From NCBI RefSeq assembly GCF_025345565.1, contig NZ_CP054475.1:2138448-2202447 (forward strand): 64,000 nucleotides of DNA. The letters run 5' to 3'. The notes under the pieces were generated by a model. It saw only the letters and a program-made list of their open reading frames with translations, did no database searches and was not told the origin of the DNA. Position numbers and translations under genes: made by a program. This DNA is from Thalassolituus hydrocarboniclasticus. GTDB taxonomy: Bacteria > Pseudomonadota > Gammaproteobacteria > Pseudomonadales > Oceanobacteraceae. Shown piece after piece: positions 36,213-45,572 of this stretch; position 1 is the stretch's first letter; the number at the start of each line of letters is the position of its first letter.

Positions 36213-36233
36213 GAATGCCTGGTCACACGTACA

Positions 36234-36704
36234 TTACATGGTAATCCAATGGCTTTCATTGAAGTTTTCACCTTCTTTATTTTGCCAAGAAAGCCTTACC
36301 TGATATTTCAGAGGACTACCCATGTGTATTGCAGCAATGAGTTTAACTCGTGAGTTTGGCTTCATTTCAGGAAGTGGAAACTTGTCTTCAACGTCATTAC
36401 AAAGAGGGCTATCTTCGCAATCAACTAACTCGAAATTTACGTTATACGCACTGCCTTGACCTGTATTTGAAATATAGAAGTTATATGACTTCCCCAGCTT
36501 AGTCAGCGTAACATTGAAGCTTGGCTTGTCTTTATTGGACTTTTCTTCGTTTAGAGAATCAATTTGCAAACGAGATAATTCAGCTGTAACTTTTTCAAGC
36601 TCAAGCTGCTCTTTAGCTATTTTTCTGGTTCTGACAAGAGAAACAGCCGAAACAACGACAGCTAAAATCGAGATCAATAAGCTTAGGATTTCGTACTCGC
36701 TCAT
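36234..36704 (-). CDS. hypothetical membrane-anchored protein
   Basis: 156 residues, not recognised. One N-terminal membrane segment (YEILSLLISILAVVVSAVSL, 4-23) is followed by an Arg/Lys stop-transfer and a short coiled coil (KEQLELEKVTAELSRLQ). A beta-rich domain of about 95 residues follows (FNVTLTKLGKSYNFYISNTG, VNFELVDCEDS, VKLIAAIHMGS), which looks like an immunoglobulin-like fold. The ATG overlaps the stop of the zinc-ribbon gene by 4 bases, so the two are co-expressed. A/T-rich codon use suggests accessory origin. Confidence 0.75.
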   Translation of the reverse strand: MSEYEILSLLISILAVVVSAVSLVRTRKIAKEQLELEKVTAELSRLQIDSLNEEKSNKDKPSFNVTLTKLGKSYNFYISNTGQGSAYNVNFELVDCEDSPLCNDVEDKFPLPEMKPNSRVKLIAAIHMGSPLKYQVRLSWQNKEGENFNESHWITM

Positions 36705-36937
36705 TTCAAACGGCCTCTGAATGCTTTTTTAAGCATTTTTTCAATTTCTTTCTTTACTTCAGGTATCACAATTTCTTTTACTTGCTCAACACCGACTTCT
36801 TTTAAATCGGCCAGCATGATCTGAAACCCGCAATCATGACATTTTACGAAGTCATCATCTTGTACATTATCTGGCTGCTCAAATTCAGCATGGCCACATT
36901 CTCGACATTGGATTGATACATGTGTTGTTTTGATCAT
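36701..36937 (-). CDS. small zinc-ribbon protein
   Basis: 78 residues from the ATG at 36937, which has GAGG 8 bases upstream. A four-Cys zinc ribbon is formed by IQCRECGHAEF and VKCHDCGFQIM, followed by a charged helix ending in a basic tail (KKEIEKMLKKAFRGRLK). This resembles small zinc-binding proteins often annotated in prophages and islands (ECs_2282-like), a recognition I hold only weakly. It is the first gene of an overlapping pair with the membrane-anchored protein. Confidence 0.75.
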   Translation of the reverse strand: MIKTTHVSIQCRECGHAEFEQPDNVQDDDFVKCHDCGFQIMLADLKEVGVEQVKEIVIPEVKKEIEKMLKKAFRGRLK

Positions 36938-37529
36938 GATGTGTACCTCGATGCTCCCTGTACGTGTAGCATTTTTATTAGTGCGCACACATTAACTCGG
37001 GTAGACTTTTTCGAGGCTTCTTCAGCAACCAGTTGATCTAGTTCGGAAATGTCGCCTGCCCCTTAAAAACACCTCAGAAAAACACCCCAGAAAAACGCGC
37101 ACGCTGGTTAATTCAGTTTTTCTGCGCCTGTAAAGCTCTCGTCTGGTTAACCTGTCGCTCTGACTCTGTTACGCAAACTGCCCGTCGTTATTAATAACAG
37201 AAAACTTATTTTTACGGTCTAGGTATAAAGTACTGGATTCAGATTACTATGAAAGGTTTGTAATATCGCGGGCATGGCCCGCTCCTACGAGCTGTGAATT
37301 CCAACAAGTTTGTCGCAGGCAAGGCCGCTCCTGTGGCTGGTGATTAGCGGCTGCTCTCAAAAAACGGCAGACCTCCTTTTGCCCCTTCAGCAGGCTGCAC
37401 ATTGTCGACGTTCGTCTGTCAATATTTCTGTCATCCCCGCTGCTAGAATGGCAGCAGAAGCTATAATTCGTCCCGATAAAAAGGAACGGACCGTGCAGAA
37501 TCTAACTTGTTAACGATGAGGATACCGCT
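36938..37529. other. gene-free interval upstream of canonical acnB
   Basis: About 590 bases with no credible gene. It contains two REP-like elements at 37266 and 37313 and, next to 37529, the promoter and leader of acnB. The Shine-Dalgarno GATGAGGAT lies about 8 bases before the GTG start. Confidence 0.7.
37266..37289. repeat. REP-like element
   Basis: TCGCGGGCATGGCCCGCTCC followed by TACG, a hairpin-forming Pseudomonas-type REP. A degenerate neighbour (TCGCAGGCAAGGCCGCTCCT) is at 37313-37336. Confidence 0.7.
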
Positions 37530-40133
37530 GTGTTAGAAGCTTATCGCGCACACGTCGCTGAACGTGCTGAATTGAATATTCCACCCAAGCCACTGAATGC
37601 TGAGCAGACTGCTGCTCTGGTCGAACTGCTGAAAAACCCACCGGCTGGCGAAGAAACCGTTCTGGTTGATCTGCTGGAAAACCGCATCCCACCAGGTGTT
37701 GACGAAGCTGCCTACGTAAAAGCCGCCTTCCTGACGGCCATCGTGAAAGGCGAAGCGACGTCTCCGCTGGTATCCAAAGAAAAGGCGATTCAGCTGCTGG
37801 GTATGATGCAGGGTGGCTACAACATCGCCACGCTGGTTGAGTTGCTGGACAACGCCGAACTGGCTCCGCTGGCCGGTAACGAACTGAAGCACACCCTGCT
37901 GATGTTTGATGCCTTCAACGACGTTCAGGACAAAATGAACGCCGGCAACGCCGTTGCCAAAGAAGTGATGGAATCCTGGGCCAACGCTGAGTGGTTCACC
38001 AAGCGCAACAAGGTTGCTGAATCCATCAAGATGACCGTATTTAAAGTCACCGGCGAAACCAATACCGATGACCTGTCTCCTGCTCCCGATGCCTGGTCCC
38101 GCCCTGATATCCCGCTGCACGCCCGCGCTGCTTATAAAATGACCCGTGACGGTCTGACTCCGGAAGAGCACGGCGTAACCGGCCCGATGAAGCAGATCGA
38201 AGCGATCAAAGCCAAAGGCCTGCCCGTTGCCTTTGTGGGTGACGTTGTCGGTACCGGCTCTTCGCGTAAGTCGGCCACCAACTCGGTGCTGTGGTTCTTC
38301 GGTGACGACATTCCGGGCGTGCCGAACAAACGCGGCGGTGGTGTCTGTATCGGTTCTAAAGTGGCTCCTATCTTCTTCAACACCATGGAAGATGCCGGCG
38401 CTCTGGTATTCGAAGCTCCTGTCGACAAGATGAACATGGGTGACGTGATCGATATCCGTCCGTACGAAGGCAAAATCCTGAACGAAGCCGGTGACGTTAT
38501 CTCCGAATTCGAATTCAAATCCGATGTGATTCTGGACGAAGTTCAGGCTGGCGGCCGTATCCCGCTGATCATCGGTCGCGGCCTGACTACCAAGGCCCGC
38601 GCTGCTCTGAATCTGGGCGCAACCGACACTTTCCGTCTGCCGGTTGACCCTGAAGCCGGCACCAAAGGCTTCACTCTGGCGCAGAAAATGGTGGGTAAGG
38701 CTTGTGGTCTGGAAGAAGGCCAGGGCGTACGTCCGGGCACTTACTGCGAACCTAAAATGACGACTGTAGGCTCTCAGGACACTACGGGGCCGATGACCCG
38801 TGACGAACTGAAAGATCTGGCGTGTCTGGGCTTCCAGGCGGATCTGGTGATGCAGTCGTTCTGTCACACGGCGGCGTATCCGAAGCCGATTGACGTTGAA
38901 ATGCAGCACACCATGCCTGACTTTATCCAGACCCGTGGCGGCGTGGCTCTGCGTCCGGGTGACGGTATCATCCACTCGTGGCTGAACCGTATGCTGCTGC
39001 CTGACACGGTCGGTACCGGTGGTGACTCCCACACCCGCTTCCCTATGGGTATTTCCTTCCCGGCGGGTTCTGGTCTGGTTGCCTTCGCCGCAGCGACCGG
39101 TGTTATGCCACTGGATATGCCGGAATCTGTACTGGTGCGCTTCAAAGGCCAGATGCAGCCGGGTATCACCCTGCGCGATCTGGTTCACGCCATTCCGCTG
39201 TACGGTATCAAACAAGGCATCCTGACCGTTGAGAAGAAAGGTAAGATCAACGAATTCTCCGGCCGGATTCTGGAGATCGAAGGTCTGGAAAACCTGACGG
39301 TTGAGCAGGCGTTCGAACTGTCTGACGCCTCTGCAGAGCGTTCTGCCGCCGGTTGTACCATCAACCTGTCGGAAGAATCGGTGGCTGAATACCTGCGTTC
39401 CAACATCGTGATGCTGCGCTGGATGATCGCGGAAGGCTACGGCGACGCCCGTACTCTGGAACGTCGTGCGAAAGCCATGGAAGCCTGGCTGGCGAACCCA
39501 AACCTGATGCGTGCTGACAAAGATGCGGAATACGCCCACGTGATCGAAATCGATCTGGCTGATATTAAAGAGCCTATCGTGTGCTGCCCGAACGACCCGG
39601 ACGATGCCAGGTTCCTGTCCGAAGTGGCTGGCGACAAGGTGGATGAAGTATTCATCGGTTCCTGTATGACCAACATCGGTCACTTCCGCGCCGCGGGTAA
39701 GCTGCTGTCCCAGCACAAAGGTGGTCTGAGCACCCGTATGTGGATGTCTCCGCCAACCAAGATGGACGAAGCTCAGCTGATGGAAGAAGGTTACTTCAAC
39801 ATCTATGGCACTTCCGGTGTACGTACCGAAATGCCGGGCTGTTCTCTGTGTATGGGTAACCAGGCACGTGTAGCTCCGAACACCACCGTACTGTCTACCT
39901 CTACCCGCAACTTCCCGAACCGTCTGGGTGATGGTGCCAACGTGTACCTGACCTCTGCGGAACTGGCTGCGGTAGGTGCGATTCTGGGTAAACTGCCAAC
40001 CACCGCAGAATACATGGAATACGCCAACAAACTCGACAGCATGTCTGCCGACATCTACAAGTACCTGAACTTCGACAAGATGGACGAGTACACCAGAAAA
40101 GCAGCGACTGCTGTGATTGCTTCTGACAAGTAA
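37530..40133 (+). CDS. acnB: bifunctional aconitate hydratase 2/2-methylisocitrate dehydratase (canonical AcnB)
   Basis: 867 residues, nearly the E. coli length (865) and closely alike from end to end. It starts [16 protein letters not shown] from a GTG, then has the AcnB HEAT-like domain, the swivel signature [59 protein letters not shown] and the cluster ligands in [10 protein letters not shown]. It is the TCA-cycle aconitase and can also act on 2-methylisocitrate. It is the third aconitase in the window. Codon use is that of a very highly expressed gene, which also creates an 873-codon open frame on the opposite strand that is not a gene. The terminator follows directly. Confidence 0.97.
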   Translation: MLEAYRAHVAERAELNIPPKPLNAEQTAALVELLKNPPAGEETVLVDLLENRIPPGVDEAAYVKAAFLTAIVKGEATSPLVSKEKAIQLLGMMQGGYNIATLVELLDNAELAPLAGNELKHTLLMFDAFNDVQDKMNAGNAVAKEVMESWANAEWFTKRNKVAESIKMTVFKVTGETNTDDLSPAPDAWSRPDIPLHARAAYKMTRDGLTPEEHGVTGPMKQIEAIKAKGLPVAFVGDVVGTGSSRKSATNSVLWFFGDDIPGVPNKRGGGVCIGSKVAPIFFNTMEDAGALVFEAPVDKMNMGDVIDIRPYEGKILNEAGDVISEFEFKSDVILDEVQAGGRIPLIIGRGLTTKARAALNLGATDTFRLPVDPEAGTKGFTLAQKMVGKACGLEEGQGVRPGTYCEPKMTTVGSQDTTGPMTRDELKDLACLGFQADLVMQSFCHTAAYPKPIDVEMQHTMPDFIQTRGGVALRPGDGIIHSWLNRMLLPDTVGTGGDSHTRFPMGISFPAGSGLVAFAAATGVMPLDMPESVLVRFKGQMQPGITLRDLVHAIPLYGIKQGILTVEKKGKINEFSGRILEIEGLENLTVEQAFELSDASAERSAAGCTINLSEESVAEYLRSNIVMLRWMIAEGYGDARTLERRAKAMEAWLANPNLMRADKDAEYAHVIEIDLADIKEPIVCCPNDPDDARFLSEVAGDKVDEVFIGSCMTNIGHFRAAGKLLSQHKGGLSTRMWMSPPTKMDEAQLMEEGYFNIYGTSGVRTEMPGCSLCMGNQARVAPNTTVLSTSTRNFPNRLGDGANVYLTSAELAAVGAILGKLPTTAEYMEYANKLDSMSADIYKYLNFDKMDEYTRKAATAVIASDK

Positions 40134-40152
40134 TCGGTTTTCTGTGCAGATC

Positions 40153-40180
40153 AAAAACCCGGCAATCGCCGGGTTTTTTT
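40153..40180 (+). terminator. rho-independent terminator of acnB
   Basis: AAACCCGGC-AATC-GCCGGGTTT followed by a T-run, 20 bases past the stop. Confidence 0.92.
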
Positions 40181-40366
40181 ATGCCCGTCTTCAGCACTCC
40201 TGTCCGACGACAGTTCCCTGAACCCAGACTGAACCGGCGTTACCACCTGCCCGTAATATTAAGTCAGGAAGATGAACAGTCATTCCTTTGCAATCCGGTG
40301 ACATTTTCATTACATTCCGCGCTCTACTGCCCGTTACGGACAACCTTACCAATCCAAGGGAGCACC

Positions 40367-42136
40367 ATGTCAGCTATATTTCCTTTAATTCCGGTAAAAC
40401 TCCTTTTTATTGGTCTGACTGTCTACATCTGGACGCAACTGATCAAGCGCGGCACTGCACTTAATCAACCCCGCGTCAGCCGTTTAATGCTTGGTGCCGC
40501 GATCCTGAGCATTATTCTGTCGGTGATTTCCGTCGGCAAAATCTACCCCTACGGTGCAGTGACCGACCTGTTGATCTTTGCGGTTGCAACCAGCCTGTTT
40601 ATGACCCTGCCCATGCGCACTTTTGTTGGCCGTATTCTGGGCTTTCTGCTGATTGCCTTACCTTTACTGGGCCCTCTTGCCTACCTGCTGCATTATCAGG
40701 TTGTGGGTGGCGCCATGAACAAAGACAGCTTTATTGCTGTTTTCCAGACCACCAGTGCAGAAGCCGGTGAGTACCTCGCCAGCTTCACCTCAGTGATGTC
40801 AGTTATCCCGCTATTGCTGGCCGCTGCACTGCTGATCTGGGTGGTAAAACACAACAACGATACTCCGCGCCAGACCCTGCCCATCAGAACCACAGCACTC
40901 TACTCCCTGCTGGCGTTTGTTATGATCGCACTGGCACCACTGGAAAAGGGACTCTTCACCTATCCGGTCGATGTGTATGTCAGCTACCAGAAAGAGATTT
41001 CCACCACCAAAGAACGGATGGCGCAGTTCAGCGAACGCAAAATCAATAAAGACTTCCATATCAGCAAAGAGGGTGAAGGCGAAGTCTATGTTGTGGTTGT
41101 TGGTGAATCCCTGAACAAACACCACATGGGCGTCTACGGTTATGAGCTGGACACCACCCCTAACCTGCAGCGTCTGAAAGATGAAGGCAATCTGTTTATT
41201 GCCGATAATTCTTTCTCCAATTATCCGGGCACCATGGCTGCCCTGTCCCACGCCCTGACTGCAGCTAATCAGAAAAACAATAAGCACTACACCCAGTCAC
41301 TGGGCATTGTTGAATTAATGAACGAAGCCGGTTTCGTAACTCACTGGCTGGGTAATCAGCCACTGTCCAACAGCTACGATATGATCCTCGGCCTGATCGC
41401 CAAAGAAGCACAGGATGTACAGCTGACCTTCGATATTGAATTCCACAGCATGTCACACAAAGACCATCAGCCGGACGGCGTTCTTCTGCCACTGTATAAA
41501 GATGTTCTGGCACAGCGTGATGCGGGTAAAAATCAGGTGATTTTTGTGCATCTGATGGGCAATCACACCGACTACTGTGAGCGCTATCCGGAAGACTACA
41601 AACGTTATGAAGTCGCTACTCTCGACGCCATCTATTCGCATATTTTCAAGGGCGGCCTCGGTCACTCCCGCGAGTGCTATGACAACAGCATTCTCTATAA
41701 CGACCATGTTGTCAGCACCCTGATCGACGACCTGCAGAGCACTCTGGGTGAAGAAGGTATTGGCGGCCTGATCTACTTTGCCGACCATTCGGAAGATATC
41801 GAACGCGGCGTTGGTCATTCCAGTGCAAACTTCTCTTTTGATATGGTCGAGTCGCCGACGCTGATCTGGCTGTCAAAGGCTTACCAGCAGCACAATGCCG
41901 ATAAAACCGCAGCCCTGCGCCACAACCTTGGCCAGTATTACCCTAACGACTTTATTTTCGATACGGTCGTAGGGATGAGCGGCACCAGACTGGACAGCGA
42001 TGCCTATTGCAGCAGCTGCGATCTGTTCAGCTTTGACTATGAACTGCCATTGGAAAATGCCCGCACCATGCACGGCAAGCTGGCTTATAAACCCCTGAAA
42101 GACCTTCAGCCCGCCGCAACAGTAACCAGCCAATAA
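40367..42136 (+). CDS. phosphoethanolamine transferase (EptA/CptA-like)
   Basis: 589 residues from the ATG at 40367 (AAGGGAG upstream). Five membrane segments occupy about residues 1-190 and are followed by a periplasmic sulfatase-fold domain. VVVVGESLNKHHMGVYGYEL binds the metal, SNYPGTMAALSHAL contains the likely Thr nucleophile, and NHTDYCERYP, FADHSEDI and GHSS supply further metal ligands. Paired cysteines near the C terminus (YCSSCDLFSFDYEL) are typical of the family. It should transfer phosphoethanolamine from phosphatidylethanolamine to lipid A or core sugars; which acceptor cannot be told. This modification commonly lowers sensitivity to cationic peptides. Confidence 0.9.
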   Translation: MSAIFPLIPVKLLFIGLTVYIWTQLIKRGTALNQPRVSRLMLGAAILSIILSVISVGKIYPYGAVTDLLIFAVATSLFMTLPMRTFVGRILGFLLIALPLLGPLAYLLHYQVVGGAMNKDSFIAVFQTTSAEAGEYLASFTSVMSVIPLLLAAALLIWVVKHNNDTPRQTLPIRTTALYSLLAFVMIALAPLEKGLFTYPVDVYVSYQKEISTTKERMAQFSERKINKDFHISKEGEGEVYVVVVGESLNKHHMGVYGYELDTTPNLQRLKDEGNLFIADNSFSNYPGTMAALSHALTAANQKNNKHYTQSLGIVELMNEAGFVTHWLGNQPLSNSYDMILGLIAKEAQDVQLTFDIEFHSMSHKDHQPDGVLLPLYKDVLAQRDAGKNQVIFVHLMGNHTDYCERYPEDYKRYEVATLDAIYSHIFKGGLGHSRECYDNSILYNDHVVSTLIDDLQSTLGEEGIGGLIYFADHSEDIERGVGHSSANFSFDMVESPTLIWLSKAYQQHNADKTAALRHNLGQYYPNDFIFDTVVGMSGTRLDSDAYCSSCDLFSFDYELPLENARTMHGKLAYKPLKDLQPAATVTSQ

Positions 42137-42140
42137 TACA

Positions 42141-42175
42141 AAACAGAGCCGGGCCTTATGGCCCGGCTTCTGTTT
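42141..42175. terminator. bidirectional terminator
   Basis: AACAGAGCCGGGCC-TTAT-GGCCCGGCTTCTGTT, a long GC-rich stem just past the transferase gene. Confidence 0.85.
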
Positions 42176-42291
42176 ATCCCGGTAGTTGTTATTGCCAGTC
42201 CGGCCGGACAGTCTGTCCCGGACAAACTTTCTGTTAATATGCGTCCAGTCATTCGCTGCTTACCAGGCCAGCCAGGCCAACGGACAATATT

Positions 42292-42810
42292 ATGGGTGCA
42301 TATCTGGTTCAGATTCATTGTCAGCAATGGGAAAAATCGCAACGCGGCGAACCCTATGCCTCGCTCAGGCACAGTCAGCCTGAACGCAGCTCCATAGCAT
42401 CCATACAGCAACTCCCGCATATACCTCTCGGTAATGGCCAGCAATTACGCCTCGATATCCATGGCGACGACCGCCCATGTTCGCGCTACCCCGATGGTCG
42501 TTTTCGTCTGAAAAAAGTCGGCAATCAGGGCTGGCAACTGGACCGGGTGCTGTTTTATCAGCAACAGGATGGTGCCATCTGCTTACGCCACAGCAACGGT
42601 GACTTTTTTCAATGGCAATTACAGGATGGCTGGCTGCAATACCGCTATCAACAGCGTTACCGGGCCGAAGAGCCGGACGCGGTCTACTGGCTTTATGAGC
42701 GCGTCATCATCAATCTTGCTTATTTTCCACACAGTAACGGACAGAGCCAGATATTTACCGAGCAATCCCCTGCCCGGGTTATCGACGACCAAAGCCCGGA
42801 TTCCTTCTGA
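42292..42810 (+). CDS. hypothetical protein
   Basis: 172 residues, not recognised. No signal peptide or membrane segment. The body is rich in Gln, Arg and aromatic residues with alternating strands (FRLKKVGNQGWQLDRVLFYQ, GDFFQWQLQDGWLQYRYQQ), suggesting a small beta-sheet protein. The frame has normal codon use for this genome and lies on the same strand as its neighbours, with a terminator before it. Other starts inside the frame are possible. Confidence 0.6.
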   Translation: MGAYLVQIHCQQWEKSQRGEPYASLRHSQPERSSIASIQQLPHIPLGNGQQLRLDIHGDDRPCSRYPDGRFRLKKVGNQGWQLDRVLFYQQQDGAICLRHSNGDFFQWQLQDGWLQYRYQQRYRAEEPDAVYWLYERVIINLAYFPHSNGQSQIFTEQSPARVIDDQSPDSF

Positions 42811-42946
42811 CACAGCAACACAGGCCGCGCGCAACAGATTGTCCTGCATGCAACACAGCCTCAGCGCAACATAAGATTGCCGCGCTCCGCCACTTTATCT
42901 AACATTAGCCATCACTCTTAACCGCCCACCAGACACGGACTCTAAC

Positions 42947-43882
42947 GTGAGCAAAGCTGAATTACACTCCGCCGGAAAACCCTCTTTTCTGACAACCTGT
43001 GCAGGTATCATCAGCTCGCTTGCGCTGTTGATTCATACCGTGTTTCTCGGTGTATTCCTTTACGCCTTTATTCTGCTGCGCATTATTCTGCCTGCCCGTC
43101 AGGCGCAGCAACTGGCGAACCCGGTGATTACTGCCATCGCCAGCCTGTGGCTGGCCGGCATTCTGTGGTGGCTGAACAACGTACATCGCGTACGCTGGGA
43201 TATCCGCGGCCTGTCGCGTCAGGGCAAAAAAGACTGGTACCTGCTCAGCGCCAACCACCAGAGCTGGGTGGATATTTTTGTGCTGTATCAGATTTACCAC
43301 GGCAAAGTGCCACTGCTGAAATTCTTTATTAAAAAAGAACTGGCTTATGTACCAATTGTGGGTCAGGCCTGGTGGGCTCTCGACTTTCCTTTTATGCGTC
43401 GCTACTCAAAGCAATTTCTGGCCAAACATCCGGAAAAGGCCGGTGATGATTTAAAAGAAACCCAAAAAGCCTGTGAAAAGTTTTCACTGACCCCCACCAG
43501 TGTGATGAACTTTCTCGAAGGCACACGCTTTACCGTTGCCAAACACCGTGACCAGCAGTCACCTTTTAAGCACCTGTTAAAACCCAAAGCCGGTGGCCTG
43601 GCCTTTGCCATTCAGGCGCTGGGCGATAAATTCAGCGCCCTGACCAATGTCACGATTTATTACCCGCAAGGTATTCCAAGCTTCTGGGACATGATGTGCG
43701 GACGCTTTAAACACGCCGTGGTACAGATTGAAGAGCTGCCGATTCCTGCGCATTTCTGCAAAGGCGATTATCAGAATGACGACGCCTTACGCCTGGAAAT
43801 CCAGCAGTGGGTAACGGAAATATGGCTGAAAAAAGATGAACAGCTTTCTGACTTAGCCGGACAGAAGGCGGAGCCTTTGTAG
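42947..43882 (+). CDS. PlsC-family acyltransferase (YihG-like)
   Basis: 311 residues from a GTG. Two N-terminal membrane segments (about 15-45 and 60-80) are followed by the glycerolipid acyltransferase domain: block I NHQSWVD (His-x4-Asp), block III FLEGTRFT and block IV near VTIYYPQGIPSFWDMMCG. It resembles E. coli YihG, an additional 1-acylglycerol-3-phosphate acyltransferase, which makes phosphatidate in the inner membrane. The gene precedes an LpxL-type acyltransferase on the same strand, so the two together look like membrane-lipid functions. Confidence 0.9.
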   Translation: MSKAELHSAGKPSFLTTCAGIISSLALLIHTVFLGVFLYAFILLRIILPARQAQQLANPVITAIASLWLAGILWWLNNVHRVRWDIRGLSRQGKKDWYLLSANHQSWVDIFVLYQIYHGKVPLLKFFIKKELAYVPIVGQAWWALDFPFMRRYSKQFLAKHPEKAGDDLKETQKACEKFSLTPTSVMNFLEGTRFTVAKHRDQQSPFKHLLKPKAGGLAFAIQALGDKFSALTNVTIYYPQGIPSFWDMMCGRFKHAVVQIEELPIPAHFCKGDYQNDDALRLEIQQWVTEIWLKKDEQLSDLAGQKAEPL

Positions 43883-43918
43883 CAGATCAGGTCTCAGTCC
43901 TGAACCTGACTCAAACGA

Positions 43919-43952
43919 GCCGGCCATTCCTGTAATCGCCGGCTTTTGTTTT
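43919..43952 (+). terminator. probable terminator
   Basis: GCCGGC ... GCCGGC stem followed by TTTTGTTTT. The bases from here to 44183 hold a short direct repeat (TCCGTACCCTTCTG twice) and no gene. Confidence 0.6.
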
Positions 43953-44183
43953 CACAATTCCCCACTGCATTATCGCTTCTTCCGTACCCTTCTGTTTCCG
44001 TACCCTTCTGGTTCGATACCGCTCTTTTCCCTCCCGCCCTAAGGGAATCAGCAGAATATTATCGGCATAAAAACCGGGTATTTTATATGGCTCTTTACCC
44101 GGAAACAGATTCAGAATAAATATGGAACAACATGTTCTGAATGATTTAAAATCCCGCGTTTTTACGCATGAAATAACCGTTAC

Positions 44184-45110
44184 ATGACACAACCTGCTCT
44201 TATACCGCTTACTCCCACCCTGCTGAAACCCAGATACTGGGGCGCCTGGATTATCGTTCTGCTGATGTGGTCACTGGCCTGGCTACCGGTTAACACCAAA
44301 CATGCAATGGGCGCCCGCCTTGGCCGCGTGCTGAGCAAAAGAATGAAAAGCCGTACGCGCATTAGCCGCCGCAATCTGAGTGCCTGCTTTCCGGATAAAT
44401 CCCCTGCAGAAATAGAAACACTGATTGAAGAAAACATGGTGGAAATGACCAGAGGCGCACTTGAGGCATCTCACCCCTGGTGGCGGGACATGTCCGGTTA
44501 TTCGGCCAAAGCAAAGGTTATTGGTCTGGATAAACTGCTTAATGCCCGCGCCAAAGGCAATGGCGTACTGATCATGGGTGGCCACTTCGCCGCCGTCGAT
44601 TTTATTCTGGCCATCTTCGCCGACCGGGTTGCCCGGGATTATCCCCTCGGCTATATGTACCGCCCCCACGACAATCCGGTGATTAACCGCATGATTGTCA
44701 ACGGACGCCACCGCCATCATGTACACGGTTTTACCAAATACGAACTGAAAGACATGGTTCAGTTTCTGAAAGACGGCGGCATGGCCTGGTACGGTTGCGA
44801 TCAGAACTTCAGCAAATCTGATTTATTTGCTCCCTTTTTCGGCGTACAGGCCGCGAACCTGTCAACGCCTACCTGGATCGCGAAAGAGAGCGGTGCCGCG
44901 GTGGTCTTTATGCGTATGCACCGTCTTGCCGATGGCAACTTCGAATACGAATTCAGTGATGAACTGGAAGGCTTTGGTAATGATGCACAACAAGACTGCG
45001 AAGCCTGGAACAGGGAACTGGAAAAAGCCATTCTCCACTATCCGGCTCAGTACTTCTGGGTGCATAAGCGCTTTAAAAAGCGCCCTGCCGGTGAAGCAAA
45101 AATGTACTGA
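44184..45110 (+). CDS. lauroyl/myristoyl acyltransferase family protein (LpxL/HtrB-like)
   Basis: 308 residues. A hydrophobic anchor at about 18-34 (GAWIIVLLMWSLAWLPV) precedes a lysophospholipid acyltransferase domain with His-x4-Asp in MGGHFAAVDFIL and the family C-terminal WVHKRFKKRP. It has the late-acyltransferase pattern of lipid A synthesis (LpxL), which adds secondary acyl chains to Kdo2-lipid IVA at the inner membrane. With the Kdo operon and the phosphoethanolamine transferase, it is one of several lipopolysaccharide functions in this window. The exact acyl chain is not readable. The ribosome site is weak. Confidence 0.9.
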   Translation: MTQPALIPLTPTLLKPRYWGAWIIVLLMWSLAWLPVNTKHAMGARLGRVLSKRMKSRTRISRRNLSACFPDKSPAEIETLIEENMVEMTRGALEASHPWWRDMSGYSAKAKVIGLDKLLNARAKGNGVLIMGGHFAAVDFILAIFADRVARDYPLGYMYRPHDNPVINRMIVNGRHRHHVHGFTKYELKDMVQFLKDGGMAWYGCDQNFSKSDLFAPFFGVQAANLSTPTWIAKESGAAVVFMRMHRLADGNFEYEFSDELEGFGNDAQQDCEAWNRELEKAILHYPAQYFWVHKRFKKRPAGEAKMY

Positions 45111-45161
45111 ACGACCACCCTCTGACGTTTAATTGTACGACAGAGGGTGAGTTCAGAAATC

Positions 45162-45503
45162 TCATTTCATAAAGTATTCACTGATCCAGTGATACAACAC
45201 ATCTGCGTTAAAATCGGCATGTTTTACTGCCTGATAGTCATCTCCCGGGTCCTGATCAATAAAGGTATATTGATACTGAATCAGCTCCGGGTGGTCATCA
45301 TGCAACACAATAAGAATTCGTTTACGCGTCTGTAAGCAATCAATACTCATCACGTCGGCCGGAATCCCCATCCTGCGCATCCCCTGCATAACCCCGATCA
45401 CCGGATTAATCTCAGCGAAATCCTGCTGAATCCGCGCATGTGCCTCACTGGCAACTTCCGACAACGACAGCAACGCCGGGTTGGCACTTATTTTCTTATC
45501 CAT
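45162..45503 (-). CDS. conserved hypothetical protein
   Basis: 113 residues, not recognised. A soluble acidic protein with no membrane segment. The centre, DVMSIDCLQTRKRILIVLHD, looks like a beta-alpha-beta unit, and the tail is aromatic and acidic. It follows aspS in the same direction, after aspS's terminator, and converges with the LpxL-like gene. AAGGAA stands just upstream of the ATG. Confidence 0.75.
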   Translation of the reverse strand: MDKKISANPALLSLSEVASEAHARIQQDFAEINPVIGVMQGMRRMGIPADVMSIDCLQTRKRILIVLHDDHPELIQYQYTFIDQDPGDDYQAVKHADFNADVLYHWISEYFMK

Positions 45504-45522
45504 ATGAATTTCCTTACAGCAT

Positions 45523-45553
45523 AAAAAACGGGAGCATCAGCTCCCGTTTTTTT
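45523..45553 (-). terminator. rho-independent terminator of aspS
   Basis: A-run, stem ACGGGAGC/GCTCCCGT, then T-run, symmetric, between the aspS stop and the start of the next minus-strand gene. Confidence 0.9.
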
Positions 45554-45572
45554 ACCCATTAGTCTGCCGGAA

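Noticed and set aside
35253-36217. Integron attC sites
   Set aside because: The hairpins are too short and the GTTRRRY/RYYYAAC core pair is not present at both ends. I see no integrase in the window.
37533-40154. An 873-codon open frame on the minus strand opposite canonical acnB
   Set aside because: It is a shadow of strong codon bias in acnB. The protein is low-complexity His/Arg/Gln-rich with no family features, and the plus-strand product is a complete AcnB.
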